Shown in pieces: positions 8,648 to 17,265 of a DNA stretch of 64,000 bases. The translations under genes and the position numbers were made by a program. The stretch is from an uncultured Desulfatitalea sp. Lineage in GTDB: Bacteria > Desulfobacterota > Desulfobacteria > Desulfobacterales > Desulfosarcinaceae. A model generated the notes under the pieces. It was not told where the DNA came from. It did no database searches and saw only the letters and a list, made by a program, of their open reading frames with translations. Within the stretch, counting starts at the first letter, position 1. The number at the start of each line of letters is the position of its first letter. The stretch lies in assembly GCA_937868765.1 (NCBI GenBank), contig CALMNL010000010.1:124001-188000 (forward strand), given 5' to 3'.

Positions 8648-9420
8648 TGGAAGAAAAGCATCCCATTGTTTTTTGCGGGGCCGGGCCGGGTGACCCCGAG
8701 CTGATCACGGTCAAAGGCCAGAAGGCGCTGGCCCTGGCGGATCTGGTGCTGTGGGCCGGTTCGCTGGTGCCTGAGGCCGTACTGGCATGGGCGCCGGCCG
8801 CTGCCCGGCGGGTGAGCAGCGCCGATATGGACCTGGAAGGGATCGTGGCCCTCATGGCCCAGGGCTATCATGCCGGCCAGCGGGTGGTGCGGCTGCACAC
8901 GGGCGATCCCAGCCTGTATGGGGCCATCCACGAGCAGATGGCCGCGTTGCGCGGCCAGGCGATTCCCTTTTGGATCGTTCCCGGTGTCACGGCTGCTTTT
9001 GCGGCGGCCGCGGCCCTGGGCATCGAATACACACTGCCCGGAAAGACCCAGACCTTGATCTTCACCCGCATGGGCGGCCGCACACCGGTGCCGGTCAAGG
9101 AATCGCTGGCCGCGCTGGCCCGCCACAACGCTTCCCTGGTGATCTATCTGAGCATCTCCATGGCGGCCGAAGCAGCGTCGATTCTATCCGAGGCCTACGG
9201 TCCCGCCGCTCCGTGTGCCATCGCCCATCGGGTTAGTCACCCCGGGGAGTGCATCGTGCGGACCCGGGTGGCCGATCTGGTCCAGACAGTCCGGCAGCAT
9301 GGTATCCAGCGACTGGCCGTGATTCTCGTGGGGCCGGCCCTGGAAGACGGAACCGCCTTGGCGGCCCTGCGCTCGAAATTATACGACAGGCGTTTTCCCC
9401 ATGGCTGGCGAACTCCGTAA
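8647..9420 (+). CDS. cbiF: Precorrin-4 / cobalt-precorrin-4 C11-methyltransferase
   Basis: A 257-residue tetrapyrrole methylase acting on C11. VFCGAGPGDPELITVKG near the N-terminus and RLHTGDPSLYGAIHEQM, then VPGVTAAFAAAAALGIEYTLP, are standard CbiF/CobM signatures. The ATG at 8647 shares one base with the stop of the preceding gene; a TTG one codon earlier is possible but less likely. It overlaps cbiG by 20 bases. Confidence 0.95.
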   Translation: MEEKHPIVFCGAGPGDPELITVKGQKALALADLVLWAGSLVPEAVLAWAPAAARRVSSADMDLEGIVALMAQGYHAGQRVVRLHTGDPSLYGAIHEQMAALRGQAIPFWIVPGVTAAFAAAAALGIEYTLPGKTQTLIFTRMGGRTPVPVKESLAALARHNASLVIYLSISMAAEAASILSEAYGPAAPCAIAHRVSHPGECIVRTRVADLVQTVRQHGIQRLAVILVGPALEDGTALAALRSKLYDRRFPHGWRTP

Positions 9421-10519
9421 GATCGCCATCTGGGCCTTGACCCCCAACGGCCTGGCCCTGGCGGCGCGCCTGCGTCTGCAGTGGCCTGAGGCCGTGGTGC
9501 ACTGTTCCCGGCGCTTGGCCCCCGAAGGCCTGGCCCTGGCGGCGCGCCCTTTCGACGGCCTGGCGCCGGCCATGGCCGAGCACTTCCAAGGTTTCGACGG
9601 CCACATCTGCATCACGGCTGCCGGCATCGCGGTGCGCACCGTGGCGCCGCTGTTGGTTCACAAAATGAGCGACCCGGCGGTGGTGGTGGTCGACGATCTC
9701 GGCCGGTTCGCCATCAGTCTGGTGTCCGGCCACGTGGGTGGGGCCAACCGGCTGGCCTGTCGCGCCGCCGGTCTGCTGGGCGCCATCCCGGTGATCACCA
9801 CGGCCAGCGATGCGAATGCCCGCCCGGCCATGGACATGCTGGCGGTCGTGTTGGGGCTGCGCATCGAAAACCCGTCGGCCGTCAAAGGCGTGAACATGGC
9901 CCTATTGGCCGGCCGCAAGGTGGCGTTGTGGGATCCCTTGGGAGTGGTGGCGCCGGTGGCGGGGGACGCTTGCCGCGATGTGGATCTCACGACCCTGAAA
10001 GCGTTGACGCCTGATCACGCGGGCGTCTGCGTGGATGATGGCTGCATCGCGCTGCCGGACCACGTGCTGTGTCTGCGGCCGCCCAGCTTGACCGCCGGAA
10101 TCGGCTGCAACCGCGACACCTCCGAAGCCGAGATCGCGGCGCTGTTAGCGCAGAGCCTGGCCCAGGGGCGCCTCTCAGGGCACAGCCTGGGGTGCATCGC
10201 CTCCATCGATTTGAAACGGGACGAACCCGGCCTGCTCACCTTGGCCTGGAAGCTGGGTGTGCCCGCTAAATTTTTCCCATCCGACGCCTTGAACCAGGTG
10301 CGCCATGTGCCCCATCTTTCGGCCATGGCCGCCAAATATACAGGAGCAAACAGCGTATGCGAAGCAGCCGCCATCCTGGCAGCGGACCAGGGGATGTTGA
10401 TCGTCCCCAAGCGCAAGAGCGCCAATGCCACCGTGGCCATTGCCCGGCGGGCCTCTTTATCGTCGGCCTCGGTCCGGGAGACAGCCGGCACCTTTCCGGC
10501 CGGGCCCGGCAGGCGTTGA
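9401..10519 (+). CDS. cbiG: Cobalt-precorrin-5A hydrolase
   Basis: A 372-residue protein that opens the delta-lactone of cobalt-precorrin-5A and releases acetaldehyde. DGHICITAAGIAVRTVAPLL, VVDDLGRFAISLVSGHVGGAN and the C-terminal domain opening LTAGIGCNRDTSEAEI are CbiG signatures. The expected C-terminal element IVPKRKSANATVAIARR lies near residues 340-355; the last 20 or so residues read through sequence that in another frame encodes the start of CbiH and are probably not conserved. The overlap with cbiH is at least 67 bases and may mark a frameshifted fusion. Confidence 0.92.
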   Translation: MAGELRKIAIWALTPNGLALAARLRLQWPEAVVHCSRRLAPEGLALAARPFDGLAPAMAEHFQGFDGHICITAAGIAVRTVAPLLVHKMSDPAVVVVDDLGRFAISLVSGHVGGANRLACRAAGLLGAIPVITTASDANARPAMDMLAVVLGLRIENPSAVKGVNMALLAGRKVALWDPLGVVAPVAGDACRDVDLTTLKALTPDHAGVCVDDGCIALPDHVLCLRPPSLTAGIGCNRDTSEAEIAALLAQSLAQGRLSGHSLGCIASIDLKRDEPGLLTLAWKLGVPAKFFPSDALNQVRHVPHLSAMAAKYTGANSVCEAAAILAADQGMLIVPKRKSANATVAIARRASLSSASVRETAGTFPAGPGRR

Positions 10520-11232
10520 GCGAGGCCGAAGTGATCGTCGGCTACCACACCTATATCGATTTGATTCAGCCGCTCATCGGCGACCGGAAAATCGTGGCCA
10601 CCGGTATGACCCAGGAGGTTCGCCGGGTGGCGGCCGCCCTGGACGAAGCCCTCGCCGGTCGGCGGGTGGCGCTGGTATCCAGCGGCGACCCGGGGATATA
10701 CGCCATGGCCGGCCTGGCCCTGGAGATGTGTGCGGCCCGGGGGGTGGCGGCGGTGCCGGGTTGGAATGACGCCGGCGGATTTGTTATAGAAGTGGTGCCG
10801 GGCATTCCGGCTCTGTGCGCCGGTGCCAGTTTGCTGGGCGGGCCTTTGACCCATGATTTCGCCGTCATCAGCCTGAGTGATCTGCTGATGCCCTGGGAGG
10901 CCATCGAAAAACGGCTCGAGGCGGCGGCGCTGGCCGATTTCGTGATGGTGATCTACAATCCCAAGAGCAAAAGACGGGGTTGGCAGTTGGCCCGGGCCCA
11001 GCAGATCGTTCTGGGGCACCGGGCCGGGGCCACGCCGGTGGGCATCGTCACCAGCGCCATGCGATCCGATCAACGCATTGTCTTGATGACCCTGGACCAG
11101 TTGCACACGGCGGCGGTGGATATGCAGACCACGGTGTTCATCGGCAACAGTAACACCCGGCGCTGGGGGGATTTCATCTTTACCCCCAGAGGCTACGGGC
11201 AGAAGTACGCCATGGATGGGAGGGCTCTATGA
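10357..11232 (+). CDS. cbiH: Precorrin-3B / cobalt-factor III C17-methyltransferase
   Basis: Ring-contraction methyltransferase acting on C17. The conserved N-terminus LFIVGLGPGD starts at 10453, and ALVSSGDPGIYAMAGLA, EVVPGIPALCAGASLLGGPL and VIYNPKSKRRGWQLA follow as in CbiH/CobJ. There is no ATG, GTG or TTG between 10357 and 10453 in this frame, so either translation starts at ATG 10357 with an unusual extension of about 32 residues inside cbiG, or the protein is made by frameshifting from cbiG, or the sequence carries an indel. The C-terminus is normal and overlaps the adenosyltransferase gene by four bases. Confidence 0.88.
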   Translation: MRSSRHPGSGPGDVDRPQAQERQCHRGHCPAGLFIVGLGPGDSRHLSGRARQALSEAEVIVGYHTYIDLIQPLIGDRKIVATGMTQEVRRVAAALDEALAGRRVALVSSGDPGIYAMAGLALEMCAARGVAAVPGWNDAGGFVIEVVPGIPALCAGASLLGGPLTHDFAVISLSDLLMPWEAIEKRLEAAALADFVMVIYNPKSKRRGWQLARAQQIVLGHRAGATPVGIVTSAMRSDQRIVLMTLDQLHTAAVDMQTTVFIGNSNTRRWGDFIFTPRGYGQKYAMDGRAL

Positions 11233-11747
11233 GGCAAGGTTTCACCCACGTTTATACCGGAAACGGCAAAGGCAAGACCACGGCGGCCCTGGGCCTGGCG
11301 CTGCGCGCCGCCGGAGCCGGCCTGAAGGTCTACATCGGTCAGTTCATCAAGAGCGCCGAATACAGCGAGATCAAGGCCCTGGGTCGTTTCAAGGATCAGA
11401 TCACCCTGGTCCAGTTCGGCCGGGGCTGTTTCATCCGCGGCACGCCCTGCGATGCCGATATCGAGGCGGCCCGCAACGGCTTGCGCGCCCTTTTCGACGC
11501 TCTGACATCGGGCGCCTACGACCTGGTGATCGCCGACGAGGCCAACGTGGCCTTCGGGTGCGGGCTGATCACCGAGGAAGACCTCCTGGGGTTCATGGAT
11601 GCCCGGCCGGCTGCGGTGGAGCTGGTGCTCACCGGCCGCGGCGCGCCGTCGGCGGTGATCGCCAGAGCCGATCTGGTGACCGAAATGGTGGAAGTCAAAC
11701 ATTACTACCAGCGGGGTATTCTGGCCCGGGACGGCATCGAGAAGTGA
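11229..11747 (+). CDS. cobO: Cob(I)alamin adenosyltransferase, CobA/CobO/BtuR type
   Basis: A 172-residue ATP:corrinoid adenosyltransferase that adds the upper ligand to the corrin. The P-loop TGNGKGKTTAALGLALRA lies at residues 10-27, and DLVIADEANVAFGCGLI and LVLTGRGAPSAVIARADLVTEM are family features. It starts in an ATGA overlap with cbiH and is followed after one base by cbiP. Confidence 0.94.
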   Translation: MRQGFTHVYTGNGKGKTTAALGLALRAAGAGLKVYIGQFIKSAEYSEIKALGRFKDQITLVQFGRGCFIRGTPCDADIEAARNGLRALFDALTSGAYDLVIADEANVAFGCGLITEEDLLGFMDARPAAVELVLTGRGAPSAVIARADLVTEMVEVKHYYQRGILARDGIEK

Positions 11748-11748
11748 A

Positions 11749-13233
11749 ATGAACCCGAAAGCGGCTTGCATTGCGGTTTTAGGCACCGGCTCGGACGTGG
11801 GCAAAAGTGTCGTGGCCACGGCCCTGTGCCGCATCTTCGCCCGGCGCGGAATTCGCGTGGCGCCCTTCAAGGCCCAGAACATGTCCAACAACTCGGGAGT
11901 CACCCCCGAGGGCCTGGAAATGGGCCGCGCTCAGATCATCCAGGCCGAGGCGGCCCGGGTCGCCCCCCACGCGGACATGAACCCCATCCTGCTCAAACCC
12001 ACCAGCGACCAGGGCGCCCAGGTGGTCGTTCTCGGTCGGGTGCTGACCGAAACCGCTCCCAAAGCCTACTACCACCGCAGGGAAATGCTCTGGGAGCTGG
12101 CCTGCGCGGCCCTGGGCCGTCTTCGGGAAAACTTCGAATTGATCGTCATGGAGGGGGCCGGTTCGTGCGCCGAAGTCAATCTCATGGCTAGGGATATCGT
12201 CAATCTGCCCATGGCGGCCCACGCCCGGGCGCCGGCCATCCTGGTGGCCGATATCCACCGCGGCGGCGTCTTCGCCCAGGTGGTGGGCACCCTGGCCTGC
12301 CTGGACGAAGCGCAGCGTAAGCAATTCCGCGGCGTGATCATCAACCGGTTCCGGGGGGATATGGACCTTTTCAGGGAAGGCGTGACCTGGATCGAGGCTC
12401 GCACCGGCCTGCCGGTATTCGGCGTGCTGCCCTGGTTCGACGATTTTGCCATCGAAGCCGAAGATGCCGTGACCATCGAGCAGCCGTCCACCAGGGTTGC
12501 CGATGGTCAGGGACCGTGCATCGCGGTCATGCGGTTGCCGCACATCGCCAACTTCACCGATTTCGATCCCCTGATGCGTTTGAATGGCCTGGGGGTGGTC
12601 TACCTGGAGAAAGCCCGGGATCTGGGACGCTTCCAGGCGGTGATTCTCCCCGGTTCGAAAAACACCCGGGGCGATTTGCAGTGGCTGGCGGAAACCGGAT
12701 GGCGCCAAGCGTTGCTGGATTACGCACGTACCGGCGGCCACCTGCTGGGTATCTGCGGCGGTTACCAGATGCTGGGCCGGGTCGTGCATGACCCGGACGG
12801 CATCGAAGGGCGGCCGGGCAGCAGCACCGGCCTGGAACTGCTGCCGGTGGAGACCGAACTCATAGCGCCCAAGACCACCACCCGCACGAGCTTCACCTGG
12901 GGCGAGGAGGCAGGCGAGGGCTATGAAATCCACATGGGGCGCACCCAACGCCCGGGAGGGCAGCCGTTGTTGCGGATCCATACCCGTAACCAGGTCCCCT
13001 GTGAAGACAGCGACGGCTGTCTCTCGGAGGATGGGCGTATTCTGGGAACCTATCAGCACGGCCTTTTCGACAGCCCCGGCGTCACGCGGCGCTGGCTGGC
13101 GGGCATCGGACTCGCGCGGATCCAGGTGTCGGCTACCCATGGCCCGGTTGCCAGGGATCGGGCGTACGATGCCCTGGCGGACCATGTCCTCGCGCATCTG
13201 GATATCGAGGCGCTGGGCAAGCTGATCGAATGA
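11749..13233 (+). CDS. cbiP: Cobyric acid synthase
   Basis: A 494-residue glutamine-dependent amidase that amidates the b, d, e and g side chains of adenosylcobyrinate diamide. The N-terminal domain has GTGSDVGKSVVATALCRIF and APFKAQNMSNNSGVT; the glutaminase domain has the nucleophile in LLGICGGYQMLG and the His in GTYQHGLFD. Start and length agree with CobQ/CbiP. The stop overlaps the next ATG by four bases. Confidence 0.96.
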   Translation: MNPKAACIAVLGTGSDVGKSVVATALCRIFARRGIRVAPFKAQNMSNNSGVTPEGLEMGRAQIIQAEAARVAPHADMNPILLKPTSDQGAQVVVLGRVLTETAPKAYYHRREMLWELACAALGRLRENFELIVMEGAGSCAEVNLMARDIVNLPMAAHARAPAILVADIHRGGVFAQVVGTLACLDEAQRKQFRGVIINRFRGDMDLFREGVTWIEARTGLPVFGVLPWFDDFAIEAEDAVTIEQPSTRVADGQGPCIAVMRLPHIANFTDFDPLMRLNGLGVVYLEKARDLGRFQAVILPGSKNTRGDLQWLAETGWRQALLDYARTGGHLLGICGGYQMLGRVVHDPDGIEGRPGSSTGLELLPVETELIAPKTTTRTSFTWGEEAGEGYEIHMGRTQRPGGQPLLRIHTRNQVPCEDSDGCLSEDGRILGTYQHGLFDSPGVTRRWLAGIGLARIQVSATHGPVARDRAYDALADHVLAHLDIEALGKLIE

Positions 13234-14369
13234 TAGAAAAACGGCAGCAAGCATGCTTGCGTGCAAGGGAATGCAATAGAATGCTCAACGGCCATGGCGG
13301 CAACATTCTGGCACTGGCGCATCGACTGGGTTGCCGTCCCGAAGAGATTATCGATGTGAGCAGCAATATCAACCCCCTGGGCCCTCCGCCAGGATTGATG
13401 AGGTATCTGCGCGGGCAAATGGCGGTGCTGTGCCGTCTGCCGGAAGTGGACGGCCGCGAGGTCAGCACCCGGATGGCGACGCTCCTGGGCGTGAACCCCG
13501 ACCGCATCCTGGCCGGCGCCGGCACCACCCCGTTCATCCATGACATGTTCGCGGTACTGCGGTCGCGTCGGGTGGTCATCGTGGGACCGACCTACGCCGA
13601 CTATGCAGATGCCTGCCGGAGACACGGCATTGCGCCGGAATTCTTTCTGGCCGAAGCCCGCCTACGATTCTGGGTCGATGGATCACGCCTGGACGAAACC
13701 GCGGGCCGTGCTGATACGGTGGTGATCTGCAATCCCAACAACCCCACGGGTGCGATGATATCCAGAGAAGAACTCCTGGTCCTCTGCCGCCGCCACCCCG
13801 CCACCCGTTTTGTCATCGACGAATCGTACCTGCCCTTCGTGGCCGATGCCGAGCACCGGAGCCTGATCCATAGCGGCCTCGAAAATGTAATCGTGCTGCA
13901 CTCCCTGTCCAAGGTCTACCGCCTGCCCGGATTGCGCATAGGATTCGTCATTGCCGCTGCATCGATCATCGAACTGTTTCGTCAGCGGCTGCTGCCGTGG
14001 AGTCTCAACAGCCTGGCGCAAGCCGCGATCATGTATCTAACGGAGAATATGGAGAGCGTCGCGACGTTCGTTCGGAAGAGCAGGGGGTTCATCGGACAAG
14101 AACGGGCGCGCTTTTATTCGCGCCTGCGAGACGCTCCGGCGTTCAAGGCCTTTCCCAGCAACGCCAATTTCTTCCTGATCGAATTGCCTTTCACCATGTC
14201 TGCCGCGCGCGTCTGGGATCGATTGGCCCAAAAACGCGTACTGGTGCGCGACTGCTCGAATTTTTACGGGTTGAACGAACGGTTCATCCGCATCGCCATT
14301 CATCAATCCGAAGTCAACGCGCAGGTGGCGGATATGCTTCTGGCCTGCGCGGGGAGATGCGATGGGTGA
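13230..14369 (+). CDS. Threonine-phosphate decarboxylase-like PLP enzyme
   Basis: A 379-residue class I/II aminotransferase-fold protein. The HGGNILALAHRLG opening followed by VSSNINPLGPP, ICNPNNPTGAMI, FVIDESYLPF and the PLP lysine motif LHSLSKVYRLPGLRIGF match CobD (Salmonella nomenclature), which makes (R)-1-amino-2-propanol phosphate for the nucleotide loop. Histidinol-phosphate aminotransferase is the main alternative; operon position favours the cobalamin role. ATG 13230 overlaps cbiP by four bases, but ATG 13281 begins closer to the conserved HGGN motif and would remove 17 residues. Confidence 0.85.
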   Translation: MIEKRQQACLRARECNRMLNGHGGNILALAHRLGCRPEEIIDVSSNINPLGPPPGLMRYLRGQMAVLCRLPEVDGREVSTRMATLLGVNPDRILAGAGTTPFIHDMFAVLRSRRVVIVGPTYADYADACRRHGIAPEFFLAEARLRFWVDGSRLDETAGRADTVVICNPNNPTGAMISREELLVLCRRHPATRFVIDESYLPFVADAEHRSLIHSGLENVIVLHSLSKVYRLPGLRIGFVIAAASIIELFRQRLLPWSLNSLAQAAIMYLTENMESVATFVRKSRGFIGQERARFYSRLRDAPAFKAFPSNANFFLIELPFTMSAARVWDRLAQKRVLVRDCSNFYGLNERFIRIAIHQSEVNAQVADMLLACAGRCDG

Positions 14370-15318
14370 GCATGCATGGATGGTCATGCTCGCGGCCGTG
14401 GCGCTGGATCTGCTGCTGGGCGATCCCCAGGGCTGGCCCCATCCCGTGCGCTGGATGGGAAAGGCCATCGTCTGGTTCGAACCGCTGTGCCGCCGGCTCT
14501 GGCGGAATGAGGGCCGGGCGGGCCTGGCTTTTGCCGCAGCCTTGATCGGCGCGGCGTGGTGGTTTTCTTATGCACTGCTCAAGTTCATGACCTGGCTGCA
14601 CCCCGTGATCGGTCTGGCCGGGTCTGCGGTGATGCTTTTCTATTGTTTGGCCATCCGATCACTCTTGGACGCCGGCCTGGAGATCTATAACCTGCTGGCC
14701 TCCGGTCGGATCGAAAGCGCGCGGCGGAAGCTGGCTTTCATCGTGAGCCGCGATGTGGGGCACTATCAGGAAGACGATATCGCCCGGGCAACGGTGGAGA
14801 CAGTGGCCGAAAACCTGGTGGACGGCGTGTTGTCGCCCCTGTTCTTCGCGGCCTTGGGCGGTGTGCCCCTGGCCATGGCCTACAAGATGGTCAACACCCT
14901 GGACGCCATGGTGGGTTACAAGAACGCGCGCTATATTCGTTTCGGCAAGGCGGCGGCGCGCATCGACGATATTGCCAATATCATTCCGGCCCGTCTTTCG
15001 GTGGCGCTGATCGCCGCGGCCGCGCGTTTGCTGGGCGGGTCGACCAGCGGGCGCCGGGCCTGGCTGACGGCATGGGCCGAAGGGCATCACCACACCAGCC
15101 CCAATGCCGGTTATCCCGAAGCAGCCTTTGCCGGAGCCTTGTCCGTAAGGCTGAACGGGCCCAATTACTACCATGGACAATTGGTGGAGAAGCCCTTTTT
15201 GGGGGCCGCGTTCGGTAACGTCACGGCAAGCCGATTGCTGACTGCCTGCCACCTGATGTTGGCAGCGTCATTGCTGGGAGTGTCGGTGTTTGGCGCGATA
15301 TCGAAATGGACGGGTTGA
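14362..15318 (+). CDS. cbiB: Adenosylcobinamide-phosphate synthase
   Basis: A 318-residue membrane protein that joins aminopropanol phosphate to adenosylcobyric acid. ALDLLLGDPQGWPHPVRWMG at the N-terminus, ETVAENLVDGVLSPLFF in the middle and SPNAGYPEAAFAGAL near the C-terminus are CbiB/CobD signatures, interspersed with four to five hydrophobic segments. It overlaps the decarboxylase-like gene by eight bases, ends the cobalamin run, and stops 13 bases before the convergent kinase gene, leaving no room for a normal terminator. Confidence 0.95.
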   Translation: MGEHAWMVMLAAVALDLLLGDPQGWPHPVRWMGKAIVWFEPLCRRLWRNEGRAGLAFAAALIGAAWWFSYALLKFMTWLHPVIGLAGSAVMLFYCLAIRSLLDAGLEIYNLLASGRIESARRKLAFIVSRDVGHYQEDDIARATVETVAENLVDGVLSPLFFAALGGVPLAMAYKMVNTLDAMVGYKNARYIRFGKAAARIDDIANIIPARLSVALIAAAARLLGGSTSGRRAWLTAWAEGHHHTSPNAGYPEAAFAGALSVRLNGPNYYHGQLVEKPFLGAAFGNVTASRLLTACHLMLAASLLGVSVFGAISKWTG

Positions 15319-15331
15319 AAATCTCCGATTA

Positions 15332-17245
15332 TCAGTTCTTGCGATCGATCACCTCCCGCATGCGCCCAAGCATTTTCCGAAAGTTATACGGCTTTTGAAT
15401 GAATCCCTTGGCCTTGATCAAGATGGGATCCTTTCCGGGCTCATCCAGACTGAAGCCGCTGGCGATCAGTACCTTGACGCCGGGATTGAGTTTAAGCATT
15501 TCGGCCAGGCAGTTCTTGCCGCCCATGCCGGGCATGATCAGGTCCAAGAGAATGATGGCGATCTTGGTTCCTTCCTTGCGGTAGATTTCCAGGGCCTCCT
15601 CGCCGCTGGCGGCAATGAGAATATTGTAGCCGTTAGCGGAGAGCATATCCTTCGCAAGGTCCCTGAGGAAAACTTCGTCATCCACCACCAGGACGGTTTC
15701 TCCCTCGCCTTTCTGGATGGGATCTTCCTGGACTTCGGCGTCCTGGGGGGCGGCGGCGGCAATGGCCGGCAGGTGGATCTGAAAGGTCGTTCCTGTACCC
15801 GGCGCGCTCTGGCAAGAGATGTGGCCGCCATGATTCTTGATGATACCGTAGGCCATGGCAAGCCCCAGGCCGGTGCCGTGGCCCACCTGTTTGGTGGTGA
15901 AAAAAGGTTCGAAAAGATGCTCCATCACCTCTGCGGTCATGCCGTGACCGGTGTCCGTGATGGTCAGCATTACGCAGTCGATGGTGCCCTTCTGCAGGTT
16001 GACTTTACGAAATACTTCGTCGGGTGTGACGTTGGTGGTGGCGATGGTCAGGCAACCGCCTTCGGGCATGGCGTCCCGGGCATTGACGCCGATATTGAGC
16101 AGTACCTGTTCCAGTTGGACGGGATCGGCGTTGACCGTCAGGATGGGTTCGGTCAGACGCAATTCGATATTGATCATTTTGGGGATGGTGCGCTTGAGCA
16201 GTTTTTCCACCTGTTTGATCACCTGGTTGACATCCACCGGGCGCGGTTGGATCTCTACTTTGCGGCCGAAGGCCAGCAGTTGCTTGGTCAGGTCGGTGGC
16301 CCGCTGGGCGGCCTTTTCGATCTCCCTGAGTTTGACGGCATCCGGATCGGAATTGTTGCGCCCCATCAGCAGGATCTGGGAATAGCCCAGAATGGCTTGC
16401 AGCAGATTGTTGAAGTCGTGGGAGATGCCGCCGGCCAGAGTGCCGATGGCCTCCATCTTCTGGGCCTGGAGCAATTGGGCTTCAAGCTGCCGGGTCGAGG
16501 TCAGGTCACGGGTGAAGCCGCACAATCCGGTGATTCGGCCGACGCTGTCGGTCAGCGGCACCTTGATGCTGTGAAAGGTTTTTGGGTTCTTGGCCACATA
16601 TCGGATCTCTTCCTGCTCGACTATTTCGCCTCCCAGCACGCGAGATTCGCTTTCCAGCGTGCGCTCGGCGACTTTTGTACCGAAAAGTTCTTCGTCGCTC
16701 CGGCCGATGAATTCTTCGGCCCGCAAGCCGTAGATGCGCTCCATGATGGGGTTCACGAGCGTATAGCGCAGCTGATTGTCTTTCAAAAAGATGGCGTCCT
16801 GGGCGCTTTCCACGATGGTGCGAAAGCGCTCCTCGCTCTCTTTGAGGCGCTCTTCGGCAAACCGTTTTTCTTCACGGATCTGGATGGTTTCGAAAATGCG
16901 CTGAAGCAGATTGATCAGTTCCACCGGCCGCACCGGCTTCTGCAGGTAATGGAAAGCACCCATTTCCAGAGCTTTGACCGCCGAATCCACATCGGCAAAG
17001 GCGGTCATCAGGGCACAGATGCAATCGGGGCTGATGCGCTTGAGTTGGGTGAGCAGGTTCATCCCCGAATCATCGGGCAGCTTCAGGTCCAGTAAGGCCA
17101 CCTGGGGTGCGTAACGCACGGCAAAATCGACGGCCTGGGCGCAGGAGGCGGCCGACACGAGCTTGTATCCCTCCTCGTCCAGGATATCTTGCAGGTTGTC
17201 TCTCAACGCCTCATCATCGTCGACAATCATGATGGTTTTTTGCAT
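15332..17245 (-). CDS. Hybrid sensor kinase: REC-PAS-HisKA-HATPase-REC
   Basis: A 637-residue cytoplasmic protein with no membrane segment. An N-terminal receiver has its phospho-acceptor Asp near residue 53 (ALLDLKLPD); a PAS domain covers about 145-260; the kinase core has its His in GISHDFNNLLQ, followed by N, G1 and G2 boxes (NARDAMPEGG, DTGHGM, GHGTGLGLAM); a C-terminal receiver has LLDLIMPGMGG. The second ATG is chosen because gaggt lies seven bases before it. It lies 20 bases after the double-receiver gene and likely forms an operon with it. The input signal is not evident. Confidence 0.9.
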   Translation of the reverse strand: MQKTIMIVDDDEALRDNLQDILDEEGYKLVSAASCAQAVDFAVRYAPQVALLDLKLPDDSGMNLLTQLKRISPDCICALMTAFADVDSAVKALEMGAFHYLQKPVRPVELINLLQRIFETIQIREEKRFAEERLKESEERFRTIVESAQDAIFLKDNQLRYTLVNPIMERIYGLRAEEFIGRSDEELFGTKVAERTLESESRVLGGEIVEQEEIRYVAKNPKTFHSIKVPLTDSVGRITGLCGFTRDLTSTRQLEAQLLQAQKMEAIGTLAGGISHDFNNLLQAILGYSQILLMGRNNSDPDAVKLREIEKAAQRATDLTKQLLAFGRKVEIQPRPVDVNQVIKQVEKLLKRTIPKMINIELRLTEPILTVNADPVQLEQVLLNIGVNARDAMPEGGCLTIATTNVTPDEVFRKVNLQKGTIDCVMLTITDTGHGMTAEVMEHLFEPFFTTKQVGHGTGLGLAMAYGIIKNHGGHISCQSAPGTGTTFQIHLPAIAAAAPQDAEVQEDPIQKGEGETVLVVDDEVFLRDLAKDMLSANGYNILIAASGEEALEIYRKEGTKIAIILLDLIMPGMGGKNCLAEMLKLNPGVKVLIASGFSLDEPGKDPILIKAKGFIQKPYNFRKMLGRMREVIDRKN

Positions 17246-17265
17246 TACCATACCTCGGCGGCCGG

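Noticed and set aside
11779-13266. Minus-strand ORF of 495 residues opposite cbiP
   Set aside because: Antisense shadow; cbiP motifs are intact on the plus strand.
15290-17095. Plus-strand ORF of 601 residues opposite the hybrid kinase
   Set aside because: It is antisense to a clear REC-PAS-kinase-REC protein and has repetitive shadow composition.
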